Shown: positions 1-7,994 of the stretch, in pieces
Position numbering within the stretch: position 1 is the stretch's first letter
Layout of the letters: each line of letters opens with the position of its first letter
Source: Lachnospiraceae bacterium
Lineage (GTDB): Bacteria; Bacillota; Clostridia; Lachnospirales; Lachnospiraceae
Reading direction: 5' to 3'
Length of the DNA: 64,000 nucleotides
Assembly: GCA_014804755.1 (NCBI GenBank)
Contig: JAAUZE010000022.1
Coordinates: forward strand, 1-64,000
Program-made: the position numbers and the translations under genes
The notes under the pieces: generated by a model
Told to the model about the DNA's origin: nothing
Database searches by the model: none
Seen by the model: the letters and a program-made list of their open reading frames with translations, nothing else

Positions 1-1
1 C

Positions 2-1183
2 ATGTCCCAAAACACTTCTTTTCTTACCCTTCTCCCCCCGTCACCGTATCTTCCGTTATCCGAACGAACCGGAAAACTGCCGTTTATGCTCACCAATGAC
101 TACATGTTTAAGGTCGTGCTCCAGACGGATGAGACGATCCTGTGCGCACTGCTGTGCAGCCTGCTCGATTTAACGCCCGGCGACATTCATTCCATTGTCA
201 TTACAAACCCGTTCGTTCCCGGCACTACGATCAAGGATAAAGACGCCATCCTCGATATCCGGCTAATCTTAAACGGTGACAGGCTCATTAACTTAGAAAT
301 GCAGATCAAAAACGAGGGGGACTGGCCGGAGCGCTCCCTGTGCTATCTGTGCAGGGCCTTCGACAACCTCGAGAAAGGCGCTCCCTACCGGAACGTAGCA
401 CCCGCACACCACATCGGCATCCTGAATTTCAGCCTGCCCCATGTGCAGAAGCAGTTTTACAGTCATTATTATATGATCAATGAAGCAACACAGGAAATAT
501 TCAGTGATAAGCTCCGCCTGTCCGTACTCAACCTGACACAGACGGAACTCGCAACCGAACACGACAGGCAGTCCGGCCTCACCAGATGGGCCGCCGCTTT
601 CAAAGCAAAGACATGGGAGGAATACCAAATGTTAGCTGAAGAAGATGCTTTATTTCAAAAAGTATCCGATGCACTTTATCTGATCTCTGAAAACAGAGAA
701 ATTGCCGAACAGTGCCGCCGCATGCAGGAGGCGGAGGCTAGGCGCAAGCGTATGGATGAGCTCGAGGCGCAGCAGATTGAACGGGAGAACGCGCTCAACG
801 AAAGGGAAAATATGCTTGTTGAAAAGGAAGGCACGCTTGTTGAAAAGGAAGGCACGCTTGTTGAAAAGGAAGGCACGCTTGTTGAAAAGGAAGGCACGCT
901 TGCTGAAAAGGAAAACACGCTTGCTGAAAAGGAAAACACGCTTGCTGAAAAGGAAAACACGCTTGCTGAAAAGGAAAACACGCTTGCTGAAAAAGAAAAC
1001 GCACTTGACGAAAAGGGGAACGCGCTTGACGAAAAAGAAAACACGCTTGCGGAAAAGGAAAATACGCTTACTGAAAAGGAAAGCGCGCTTGCGCAACAGA
1101 AACATGACCTCATTGAGAGGGAGCAGGCTCTCTCAGAAAAGGAAGCGGAACTGGAGCTGCTAATGGCACAATTGTGCAAATGA
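2..1183 (+). CDS. Rpn/PD-(D/E)XK nuclease-family (transposase-like) protein with heptad-repeat tail
   Basis: The N-terminal half (about residues 25-200) matches the PDDEXK_2 family (Rpn-like, often called PD-(D/E)XK nuclease family transposase). It has the opening LTNDYMFKVVLQ, an Asp in AILDIRL followed by LEMQ (the D...ExQ catalytic pattern), and WPERSLCYLCRAFDNL. Members are DNA endonucleases linked to recombination and are abundant in Clostridia and Bacteroidetes. From about residue 255 to the end the protein becomes a charged coiled coil made of seven-residue units such as EKENTLA, encoded by 21-bp tandem repeats. The start codon lies at the window edge, so a start further upstream cannot be excluded. 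The family is clear. The role of the long coiled coil, perhaps oligomerisation, is inference. Confidence 0.85.
   Translation: MSQNTSFLTLLPPSPYLPLSERTGKLPFMLTNDYMFKVVLQTDETILCALLCSLLDLTPGDIHSIVITNPFVPGTTIKDKDAILDIRLILNGDRLINLEMQIKNEGDWPERSLCYLCRAFDNLEKGAPYRNVAPAHHIGILNFSLPHVQKQFYSHYYMINEATQEIFSDKLRLSVLNLTQTELATEHDRQSGLTRWAAAFKAKTWEEYQMLAEEDALFQKVSDALYLISENREIAEQCRRMQEAEARRKRMDELEAQQIERENALNERENMLVEKEGTLVEKEGTLVEKEGTLVEKEGTLAEKENTLAEKENTLAEKENTLAEKENTLAEKENALDEKGNALDEKENTLAEKENTLTEKESALAQQKHDLIEREQALSEKEAELELLMAQLCK
794..1084 (+). repeat. 21-bp tandem repeat encoding coiled-coil heptads
   Basis: About fourteen units of a 21-bp repeat (core gaaaaggaaggcacgcttg, with a second subtype gaaaaggaaaacacgcttg) lie inside the Rpn-like gene. 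Four nearly identical units of the first subtype are followed by about five of the second, then by degenerate units. The unit is exactly one heptad, so gain or loss of a unit keeps the frame and the coiled-coil register. Several other frames stay open here only because the period is a multiple of three. Confidence 0.9.
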
Positions 1184-1215
1184 CAGTTTTATGTTTATGT
1201 GAGGAAGGAGTTTTT

Positions 1216-1921
1216 ATGAACGATAAGATCAAAAGACTTTTTCCGATCACTCAGGCGGCGGCTGCCTGCGGACTCTCCCGCAGTACTCTCATGCGCATGG
1301 AAGAGAAGGGGGTGCTTACACCAGCTTACATAGTTCCAAAAAGTGGGCGGCGACGCAGCAGAGATTCTCGTCATATTGGAAGACAAGCTGAACATGTTAC
1401 AAAGAAATGTGGAAGAACTGCGGATTCGTGCAATTGCGGGTCCCGAAATGTCCGTACAGATGATGACGCTTCACGAAATCGTCTGCTGTACGCGCAGGTG
1501 CACCCTACTGACGGTACAGGAAAAATATGACGCCATGTATCACTTTTTCCATGAATGTGTTGAAAATATATATTTGCTTGCACGGGAGTCGCTTTTTCTC
1601 GTACATGATCGTACCGATTATCTGGAAGGGCGGATTTCTACGGAGCCCTATCCGCTGTATGTATGTGTGCCCGTTCGGCCTGAGAGCGCGCCTGAAGGTG
1701 CTGTCCGGTTTCCTTCCTGCAAGGCGCTCTCCGTCTTATTTTACGGCGATTACAACCGCTTGGATGAAGCATGGCTCAGGTTTGGCAGGGAAGCGAAGGA
1801 GCGAGGGCTTGTCCCTGCCGCATTGCCGCGTGGAATCGCGATCGTGGCACCTTATACCGGGCGGGAGATCAATCCGGGGAAGTATTGTTCGAGGCTTGTG
1901 ATGCCGGTGGTGGAGAACTAG
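1216..1921 (+). pseudogene. MerR-family regulator, broken by internal deletion and frameshift
   Basis: The first frame encodes a MerR-type helix-turn-helix start (MNDKIKRLFPITQAAAACG, then LSRSTLMRMEEKGVLTPAYI) after a good ribosome site (GGAAGGAG). The frame then runs into unrelated sequence near 1340. A second frame, from about 1343, continues with a MerR dimerisation helix (ILEDKLNMLQRNVEELR) and a GyrI-like ligand-binding domain ending at 1921. The rest of the winged-helix domain that should lie between them is missing. The simplest reading is a deletion near 1335-1345 of a length not divisible by three. The ligand domain is still open over 190 codons, so the decay looks recent. The family call is confident; function is presumed lost. 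Confidence 0.8.
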
Positions 1922-2002
1922 GATCAATTATGGAATCGCTGTCTCTCTTTTTTTGTGCAAGGATAGAGAGGAAAAAAGTAAGGATAAGCCTTATAATAAA
2001 AC

Positions 2003-2042
2003 TAACGTTTGGCGTTACGCAAACCTGACGTTTAGCGTTACG
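2003..2042. promoter_or_regulatory. Two tandem dyads, likely operator
   Basis: The perfect dyad TAACG-N5-CGTTA (2003-2017) is followed 23 bp downstream by TGACG-N5-CGTTA (2026-2040). Both lie inside a repeated 15-mer, acgtttRgcgttacg. They sit between the MerR remnant and the AraC-type gene, in the style of a dimeric regulator site. Which regulator binds is unknown. Confidence 0.45.
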
Positions 2043-2138
2043 GAAAGCTGCGCCATAGGTGAGGCTTTCCATTATCCAAACGCAGCGAGGCGGAGTTCGG
2101 ATTTCCCGTAAAACACAATATGTGCGAGGAGGTATCTC

Positions 2139-2990
2139 ATGGAATGGGTGGAAAAATTAAACCAAAGCATGAATTATATTGAGGAACACTTGACAGGCGA
2201 AATTGACTATGAACAGCTTGGGCGGATTGCCTGCTGCTCCCCCTATCACTATCAGAGGATGTTTACTTATATGGCGGGTATCACTCTGTCAGAGTATATC
2301 CGAAGAAGAAAAATGTCTTTAGCGGCGGTAGACTTGCAGGGGGGTGAGGAACGGATTATTGATATTGCAGAGAAGTACGGCTACCGTTCCCCGACCGCAT
2401 TTAACAGGGCGTTTCAGGCCTTTCATGGGATAGCACCCTCGTCTGTGAAAGACGGGGGCGTATCTGTGAAATCTTTTTCCCCCATTGTGTTTACAATTGC
2501 TGTAAAAGGAGCGACAGAAATGAATTATAAAATTGAAACAAAAGAAGCATTCCGCATTATTGGCGTATCTGCACCGCTTGATAAGGAAATCGAAAATAAT
2601 TTTATGGTTGTGCCTAAGATGTGGCAGGATGCGTCTGTAAATGGAACCATACAGAAATTGGCAGGAATGATGGATACGCCGCCAATGGGACTTTTGGGCG
2701 TAAGTGCCTGCAATGATGAAGAACAATGGAAATATTTTATTGCTGTTTCCAGTACAAAAACAAGTGATGAGTTTGAAGAATATACCGTTCCTGCGTCCAC
2801 TTGGGCAATCTTTTCCAGAACGGGTACAAATCAGTCAATACAGGAATTGGAGCAGCGGATTATCACAGAGTGGCTTCCGACCTCCGGATATGAATATGCC
2901 AACGCCCCCGATATTGAGGTTTACTTAAATCCGGACCCACAGAATGCACAATATGAGGTGTGGATACCCGTAGCAAAGAAAAAGGGATAA
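2139..2990 (+). CDS. AraC-family regulator with GyrI-like effector domain
   Basis: The protein has 283 aa. Residues 8-105 form the two AraC helix-turn-helix motifs (YEQLGRIACCSPYHYQRMF, and IIDIAEKYGYRSPTAFNRAF). Residues 125-280 form a GyrI-like/SOUL effector-binding domain (EAFRIIGVSAPL..., ending YEVWIPVAKK). This domain order (AraC DNA-binding domain first, ligand domain second) is common in Firmicutes regulators that sense small hydrophobic compounds or drugs. The start is supported by GAGGAGG eight bases upstream. It is followed eleven bases later by a small gene that probably shares its transcript. The ligand is not predictable from sequence. Confidence 0.9.
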   Translation: MEWVEKLNQSMNYIEEHLTGEIDYEQLGRIACCSPYHYQRMFTYMAGITLSEYIRRRKMSLAAVDLQGGEERIIDIAEKYGYRSPTAFNRAFQAFHGIAPSSVKDGGVSVKSFSPIVFTIAVKGATEMNYKIETKEAFRIIGVSAPLDKEIENNFMVVPKMWQDASVNGTIQKLAGMMDTPPMGLLGVSACNDEEQWKYFIAVSSTKTSDEFEEYTVPASTWAIFSRTGTNQSIQELEQRIITEWLPTSGYEYANAPDIEVYLNPDPQNAQYEVWIPVAKKKG

Positions 2991-3001
2991 CGGAGGGACT
3001 T

Positions 3002-3478
3002 ATGGACGAGCAATTTATGATATTTATGGAAACTGTTGATGAGCGTTTCCGCAGCTTTGTAAACCAAATCAATGAGTATTTGACAGGGAATGGCTGTAAA
3101 TGCGACATAAAATTGCAAAAAAGCGGCTATGTTGTGTCCTATGTGTTAAACAGCAGCAAAAGGACTCTGGCAACATTCGTATCCCGAAAAACGGGAATGA
3201 AGCTCCGCATTTATCCCGAACATATACAGGAATACCAGAGCTTTCTTGATACACTGCCCGAAAAGGTTAAAAAGGAAATTAAGAAAGCGTCCGTCTGCAA
3301 ACGGCTTATCAATCCCGATGACTGTAATCCGAAATGTATCATGGGATATACCTTTGTATTGGATGGTGAGCAGTATCAGAAATGCCGTTACATGGCGTTC
3401 CAGCCAACATTGAGTGAGGAAAACGATCCGTACATAAAGCAGTTTTTAGAGAAAGAATTGCGGGCATATACAGAGTGA
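3002..3478 (+). CDS. Conserved hypothetical protein paired with the AraC-type regulator
   Basis: The protein has 158 aa and starts at ATG 3002 after CGGAGGG, directly downstream of the AraC-GyrI gene. I do not recognise the family. It has a conserved-looking cysteine pattern (CKCDIKLQ near residue 36, then VCKRLINPDDCNPKC near 100, and QKCRYMAF near 130), no signal peptide and no membrane segment. The cysteines could bind metal or form a redox centre, but that is inference. Its tight spacing to the regulator suggests one transcriptional unit and a linked function. Confidence 0.7.
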   Translation: MDEQFMIFMETVDERFRSFVNQINEYLTGNGCKCDIKLQKSGYVVSYVLNSSKRTLATFVSRKTGMKLRIYPEHIQEYQSFLDTLPEKVKKEIKKASVCKRLINPDDCNPKCIMGYTFVLDGEQYQKCRYMAFQPTLSEENDPYIKQFLEKELRAYTE

Positions 3479-3588
3479 AAAGCTTTCCACTCTGCTGCAC
3501 AAAGTGCAAGCAGAAAAGTTTGATTGGATATTTAGACAAAAATTTTGTCCGATTTTCACGAAAAAGAGTTTCCCTTTTGTGGGGAACT

Positions 3589-3597
3589 TGCTATACT
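3589..3597 (+). promoter_or_regulatory. Extended -10 promoter for the PH-domain gene
   Basis: TGCTATACT is an extended -10 element (TG-N-TATACT) 36 bases ahead of the PH-domain start. No good -35 hexamer is visible at 17 bp, which fits an extended -10 promoter. Confidence 0.5.
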
Positions 3598-3632
3598 GTA
3601 GTTATACCCGTTAGGGCGGAAAGGAGTCGGAC

Positions 3633-4013
3633 ATGGCAGAATTCAAAGAAAGAAAAAGATGGGTGTTTTTGGGGTTACCTTTTACGTTTACCAAATATAC
3701 GATCAAGGATGATATGATCACGGTAAACAGCGGACTCATCCGTACGGAGGAGAACGATTGCTACATGTATAAAGTGCAGGACGTGAAGCATACCGCGACT
3801 TTGGCGGAGAAACTGTTCGGGCTTGGCACCGTCATCTGCTTTACGGGAGATACGACGGATCCCCAGCTTCACATTATGCATATCAAGAATTCCAAGGCGG
3901 TAAAGGATTTTATTCTTCAGGCGTCGGAGGAAGCACGCTTGAAGCGGCGCACGATGAATATGCTGAATATCGGCGCAGGAGATCTGAACGATGTGGACCC
4001 TGCAGATTTTTAA
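3633..4013 (+). CDS. Bacterial PH-domain protein
   Basis: The protein has 126 aa. It matches the short bacterial pleckstrin-homology-like (bPH2, YdbS/YdbT-type) fold. FTKYTIKDDMITVNSGLIRT forms the first strands, YKVQDVKHTATLAEKLFGLG is the typical connector, and the C-terminal helix is KAVKDFILQASEEARLKRR. No membrane segment is present, so it is probably cytoplasmic. Its start follows GGAAAGGAG. It converges on the minus-strand gene that follows and their 3' ends overlap by four bases. Such domains occur in many small stress or envelope-associated proteins; no specific role can be given. Confidence 0.8.
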   Translation: MAEFKERKRWVFLGLPFTFTKYTIKDDMITVNSGLIRTEENDCYMYKVQDVKHTATLAEKLFGLGTVICFTGDTTDPQLHIMHIKNSKAVKDFILQASEEARLKRRTMNMLNIGAGDLNDVDPADF

Positions 4014-4423
4014 TGGCCGTGCCGTTTCCACAAGAGCTTTTCCATCAAAAGAGAAAAGCCAAACCAGCAGGGCGCATAGTCTAAGCGGATGACGCCGCGG
4101 ACATGGTAGGGAGATCGATAGTAATTCCATGGACAGCGTTTTCGTTTGTCAAGGATGCTGCCGCTGATAAATTCAACACTGAAAATGCACAGAGTGTAGA
4201 GCAGTCCGCGTACGGATGTCTTCACTCTGTGTTTTTTTAAGAATGCGGAAATCGGATACAGGCATGCCGAAAGCCCGTAGATCGGGAACATCCATAGCGA
4301 CGTGATCCCTTTTAAGGAATAGTCACGCCGCTTGAATGTGTGAAACGCCGTAAAGAGTATTTCGGTCATCCATCCGAGAAGTCCGCAATAAAGGAAGTCA
4401 TTAAAATAGGTTTTCTTTTTCAT
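4010..4423 (-). CDS. Small membrane protein, putative ABC-transporter type IV family
   Basis: The start chosen is the ATG at 4423 (MKKKTYFNDFLYCGLLGWM), giving 137 aa. The protein resembles PF06541 (DUF1113): the opening FLYCGLLGWMTEILFTAF, the WMFPIYGL segment in the second helix, and the C-terminal CPWNYY and GVIRLDYAPCWFGFSLL. About four membrane helices are predicted. The start lies four bases past the GH42 stop, so it is probably translated from the same message. Family members are proposed ABC-type permeases, but biochemical evidence is thin. Cysteine and aromatic conservation makes the family call reasonable. Confidence 0.7.
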   Translation of the reverse strand: MKKKTYFNDFLYCGLLGWMTEILFTAFHTFKRRDYSLKGITSLWMFPIYGLSACLYPISAFLKKHRVKTSVRGLLYTLCIFSVEFISGSILDKRKRCPWNYYRSPYHVRGVIRLDYAPCWFGFSLLMEKLLWKRHGH

Positions 4424-4427
4424 GCAA

Positions 4428-6470
4428 TCAGTCTGCACCGATATGCGCAAAACTATACCGTATGATCGCAACGTCTTTTGCGGCAAGCGTCAGCGTATCG
4501 CCGCAGGATACTTCCTTTTGCGTCAGAAGTTCCGTGCCGCTTACCTCCATGCGGACACAAGCCTCGGTATCGTTATGGTTTAACAAAAACAGAAAACCAG
4601 TTCCGTCTTTTTTCCGCAGGCAGACCTCTACGCCGTCCGGCGATTCGTGAACCGGCGCAATTGAGAGTGACGCGCACAGTTCGGTGAGGAATGAGCGGTA
4701 AAACTCCGCGCCAGAGCGGGTGGCGATATAGTAAGCGGCGCCTTTGCCGAATTCATTTTTGGTGAGGACGGGCATGCCCTGATAAAAATCGGACTCATAC
4801 GCGGCAAGGGACTTCGCGCCTTCCAGATGCAGAAGATCGCATAACAGGGTGGCGGGATAGCGCTGGCCGTTGTAGACAAACGAATTTGCCTCCTCAGGGG
4901 GAAGCGCGTCGGATTCCTCAACCCAGATACCGAGAATATCCCGCAGTCTGCCGGGATAGCCGCCGGTTACGACAAGGTCATGATCCTCGACATAGCCGCT
5001 GAAATAGGTCGTGAGAAAAGTGCCGCCGTCTGACACAAAGCGGCGGATTTTTTCGTCAAAGCCATCCTTGCACATATATAAAAGCGGCGCGATGACAAGG
5101 CGGTAGCCGGAAAGCTCGTCTTCGACACCGACCAGATCGACGGAAATGTTTGCCTCGCTGAGCGCACGGTAATATTGGGATACCTCGTCGGGATAGCCGA
5201 TCAGCGTGCTTGGTCCTGCAGAATATTCCGCAGCCCACCAGTTATCCCAGTCAAACACGATCGCGACCTTAGAATCCGTGCGTGCGCCCAGAGTCTGAGA
5301 CCCGAGTGCCGTAAGCTCCGCGCCGAGCGCGGTGATCTCACGGAATACGCGGGTGTTCTCATTGCCGACATGGTCTATGACGGCGCCGTGATATTTTTCG
5401 CAGGCGCCGATGCTCCTGCGCATCTGAAAAAACATGACGGTGTCCGCGCCGTGCGCGACCGCCTGATAACTCCATAAGCGCATCACGCCGGGACGTTTTA
5501 ATTTGCAGTAGGTGTGCCAATTGCTCACGCTTGGCGTCTGCTCCATCAATGCGAAAGGTTTTCCCTGCTTTAAGCCGCGCATCAGGTCATGGCGCATGGC
5601 AGTCCGCGTGTGAGTGTCATCATAGGAGGGATAATTGTCCCATGAAACAAAGTCCATTTCACGCGCCCATTTCTGATAATCAAGCTGCTTATACATTCCC
5701 ATCAGGTTTGTCGTGACCGGAATATCGGGCGTGTATTGTTTGATAATGTCGCGCTCCATGCAATAGCAGGCAAGCATGCTGTCAGATTGAAAGCGCATAT
5801 AATCGAGGGAAATTCCCTGAAAAGTTGTGCGGACGCGTTCCATCATAAATTCCTCGGTGCGCAAGTCGGGCACAACGACGTCATCCCAGTCATAGAGCGT
5901 GTGTCCCCAGAATGCCGTGTTCCAGACGCGGTTTAACTCCTCGATCGTGCCGTATTTTTCTTTTAACCAGAGACGGAATGCGCGCTCGCAGTTGTCACAG
6001 TAGCAGGCGCCGCCGAATTCGTTGGAGACATGCCAGCCGACAATGCAGTCATATGAGCCGTAGCGCTCAGCGAGCCTCTTTGCGAGTGCCGCGGCATATT
6101 TGCGGTAGGTGGGGGAATTCGGACAGGAGTTGTGGCGGCTGCCGAATTTGCGGCGCATGCCGTTATGCTCCGTGCGCAATATGTTGGGATATTTTCTTGC
6201 CATCCATGCCGGGTGTGCTGCCGTGGAAGTTGCCAGGCAGACTTTGATCCCATTTTTCTGAACAAGCGAAAAGATACGGTCGAGCTTGTCGAAATCATAG
6301 GTGTTCTCATCCGGCTGCAGAGCGGCCCAGCTAAAGACATTCAGGGTGACGACATCGATATGCGCAAGCGCAAACAGGCGCATGTCCTCCTCCCAGATTT
6401 CCTCCGGCCATTGCTCGGGATTGTAGTCCCCGCCGTAGAGGATTTTTTGTACGCGTTCGTTTTCGATCAT
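4428..6470 (-). CDS. GH42 beta-galactosidase
   Basis: The protein has 680 aa, starting at the ATG at 6470 (MIENERVQKILYGGDYNPEQ) behind GGAGG. The opening YGGDYNPEQWP is diagnostic of GH42. The acid/base Glu is in HVSNEFGG (about residue 151) and the nucleophile Glu in FALMEQTPSVSNW (about 310). A metal-site cysteine cluster known from the family is present (Cys116, and ACYCDNC at 155-161). The trimerisation and C-terminal beta domains follow. No signal peptide is present, so it is cytosolic. It hydrolyses terminal beta-galactosides, probably lactose- or galactan-derived oligosaccharides taken up by a transporter not in this window. A longer frame upstream lacks family similarity and spans a palindrome, so I rejected it. 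Confidence 0.93.
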   Translation of the reverse strand: MIENERVQKILYGGDYNPEQWPEEIWEEDMRLFALAHIDVVTLNVFSWAALQPDENTYDFDKLDRIFSLVQKNGIKVCLATSTAAHPAWMARKYPNILRTEHNGMRRKFGSRHNSCPNSPTYRKYAAALAKRLAERYGSYDCIVGWHVSNEFGGACYCDNCERAFRLWLKEKYGTIEELNRVWNTAFWGHTLYDWDDVVVPDLRTEEFMMERVRTTFQGISLDYMRFQSDSMLACYCMERDIIKQYTPDIPVTTNLMGMYKQLDYQKWAREMDFVSWDNYPSYDDTHTRTAMRHDLMRGLKQGKPFALMEQTPSVSNWHTYCKLKRPGVMRLWSYQAVAHGADTVMFFQMRRSIGACEKYHGAVIDHVGNENTRVFREITALGAELTALGSQTLGARTDSKVAIVFDWDNWWAAEYSAGPSTLIGYPDEVSQYYRALSEANISVDLVGVEDELSGYRLVIAPLLYMCKDGFDEKIRRFVSDGGTFLTTYFSGYVEDHDLVVTGGYPGRLRDILGIWVEESDALPPEEANSFVYNGQRYPATLLCDLLHLEGAKSLAAYESDFYQGMPVLTKNEFGKGAAYYIATRSGAEFYRSFLTELCASLSIAPVHESPDGVEVCLRKKDGTGFLFLLNHNDTEACVRMEVSGTELLTQKEVSCGDTLTLAAKDVAIIRYSFAHIGAD

Positions 6471-6525
6471 AAGACCTCCGTTTCCGCCGCTTCGCGGCCG
6501 CTTGTTTTTTCCTGCATGGGCAGAG

Positions 6526-6553
6526 CCACGAAAAAACGTACGTTTTTTCGTGG
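6526..6553. repeat. Perfect 28-bp palindrome upstream of the GH42 gene
   Basis: CCACGAAAAAACGT is followed directly by its exact reverse complement, with no loop. It lies 56 bp upstream of the GH42 start. It could be a cruciform, an operator for a dimeric regulator, or a bidirectional terminator arm (A6 and T6 runs are in the stem). No T-run follows the stem, so a normal terminator is unlikely. Confidence 0.75.
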
Positions 6554-6656
6554 TCGCTTCGCTCGTCAAATGGACAAAGAACAATCTGCCCTTTTCGAAC
6601 ATTTTATCATGACAGTGGGACAGATGCCATAGAAAAATAGCGGCGTTTCCTAATCA

Positions 6657-6685
6657 TTGTGATCCGGTCGTGTGTATGCTATAAT
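6657..6685 (+). promoter_or_regulatory. Sigma-A promoter for the adenylyltransferase gene
   Basis: TTGTGA (6657-6662), a 17-bp spacer and TATAAT (6680-6685), with an extended TG at 6677. It lies 83 bp ahead of the GTG start. Confidence 0.7.
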
Positions 6686-6767
6686 TTCAGTGTCATTGGC
6701 AGTGGCAAACCGGATATATTTCGGCAGTAGTGAGAATTGCAATGGAAGCAATAACGGAGGTGTAATT

Positions 6768-7646
6768 GTGAGAGCAGAAAACGAAATGTATGACCTGATC
6801 TTGGGGATTGCGCAAAAGGATGCCAGGATTAAGGCTGTGTATATGAATGGGTCAAGAACAAACCAAAATGTTCCAAGCGACATGTTTCAAGATTATGATA
6901 TTGTTTATGTTGTGGAAGACACCAAAAGTTTTATAGAAGACAAGAACTGGATTCATCTTTTCGGAGAAATTCTTTACATGCAGTATCCTGATGAAAACCC
7001 CTATTATCCAAGCGATAAGGAAAATTCGTATGGTTGGCTTATGCAATTTGCGGACGGAACCCGAATTGACTTAACAGTGCAGTCTGTAAACTATGCACTA
7101 CAGCATATTCAAGATGATAAGCTTTGCAAAGTTTTGTTAGACAAAGAAAATATATTACCCGAAATAGAAGCGGCAACAGATCGTCAGTATTGGGTCAAAA
7201 AGCCGACGGAAGAACAATACTTCGCAGTTTGCAATGAGTTTTGGTGGTGTACCAATAATATAGCAAAGGGATTATGGCGGGAGGAAATCCCCTATGTGCA
7301 GGATATGGCAAATCATATTGTAAGAAATCAGCTGATTACGATGTTGAATTGGAAAGTTGGTATTTTAACGGGATGGTCAGTCAGCACGGGAAAATCATCG
7401 AAATATTTGTATAAGTGGCTTTCGGAGAAGGAATGGAACATGTTTTTGTCAACTTATTTTGACTGCAATATGGATCATGCGTGGGAGTCCGTTTTTGGCA
7501 TGTGTGATTTGTTTGAAATTGTGTCAAAGTACGTTGGAGAAAAATTGGGATGGGAGTATCATGAAAAAGAAGGCAAAGCTGCCCGGTCCTTCTTAGAGCA
7601 TGTACATCAATTATCCGCAAATAAATTTGAATTTGCAGCGATGTAA
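6768..7646 (+). CDS. aadE: Aminoglycoside 6-adenylyltransferase, ANT(6)/AadE-like
   Basis: The protein has 292 aa, starting at GTG 6768 behind CGGAGG. This matches the family N-terminus (MRAENEMYDLILGIAQKD). The nucleotidyltransferase core is intact: VYMNGSRTN, then FQDYDIVYVV with the two catalytic acidic positions, and GTRIDLT later. ANT(6) enzymes transfer AMP from ATP to the 6-hydroxyl of streptomycin. The gene has its own strong promoter and is more AT-rich than the glycosidase genes beside it, which hints at transfer. Chromosomal AadE-like genes are common in Lachnospiraceae and not all give resistance. Family confident; phenotype untested. Confidence 0.88.
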   Translation: MRAENEMYDLILGIAQKDARIKAVYMNGSRTNQNVPSDMFQDYDIVYVVEDTKSFIEDKNWIHLFGEILYMQYPDENPYYPSDKENSYGWLMQFADGTRIDLTVQSVNYALQHIQDDKLCKVLLDKENILPEIEAATDRQYWVKKPTEEQYFAVCNEFWWCTNNIAKGLWREEIPYVQDMANHIVRNQLITMLNWKVGILTGWSVSTGKSSKYLYKWLSEKEWNMFLSTYFDCNMDHAWESVFGMCDLFEIVSKYVGEKLGWEYHEKEGKAARSFLEHVHQLSANKFEFAAM

Positions 7647-7788
7647 AACAATTTTGACAGTACATTTGCTGAGATGTCAAAGAAGTTTGATAGACAAAAA
7701 TCAAGTGATTCAATAGGATTATTTCAGATAGAGGTCATATATATGCAAATTAGTAAGTTTAGATGATTTATTGAAAGGGGACGGTAAA

Positions 7789-7896
7789 ATGATGGATAAA
7801 ATCAAAAAGGATACTATAATTGCAGCTGCACCATGGGTCATGATGGGAGTGGGAGTTGCTTGCATTGCAGCATCCATTTCAAAATCTCACCGATGA
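7789..7896 (+). CDS. 35-aa single-helix membrane peptide
   Basis: The reading frame starts MMDKIKKDTIIAAAPW and ends SISKSHR. It has a lysine-rich start, one hydrophobic helix (AAAPWVMMGVGVACIAAS) and a basic tail. AAAGGGG lies about eight bases before the first of two adjacent ATGs, and mutM begins 99 bases downstream. This is a classic layout for a short inner-membrane peptide. I do not recognise the family. Stand-alone peptides of this size can be regulators, toxins or membrane-complex subunits; nothing here distinguishes them. Confidence 0.5.
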   Translation: MMDKIKKDTIIAAAPWVMMGVGVACIAASISKSHR

Positions 7897-7994
7897 TGAC
7901 GGTATGAGTCGTCCGTTTGATACACCGTCTGTTATTGTCAACTGTTTTGATCATGAACAGATCAAGAAATCGGTACAAAAGGAGGGAACAGCAA

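Noticed and set aside
650-1179. Open frames on both strands across the 21-bp repeats
   Set aside because: They are open only because the repeat period is a multiple of three; the plus frame has the nuclease domain.
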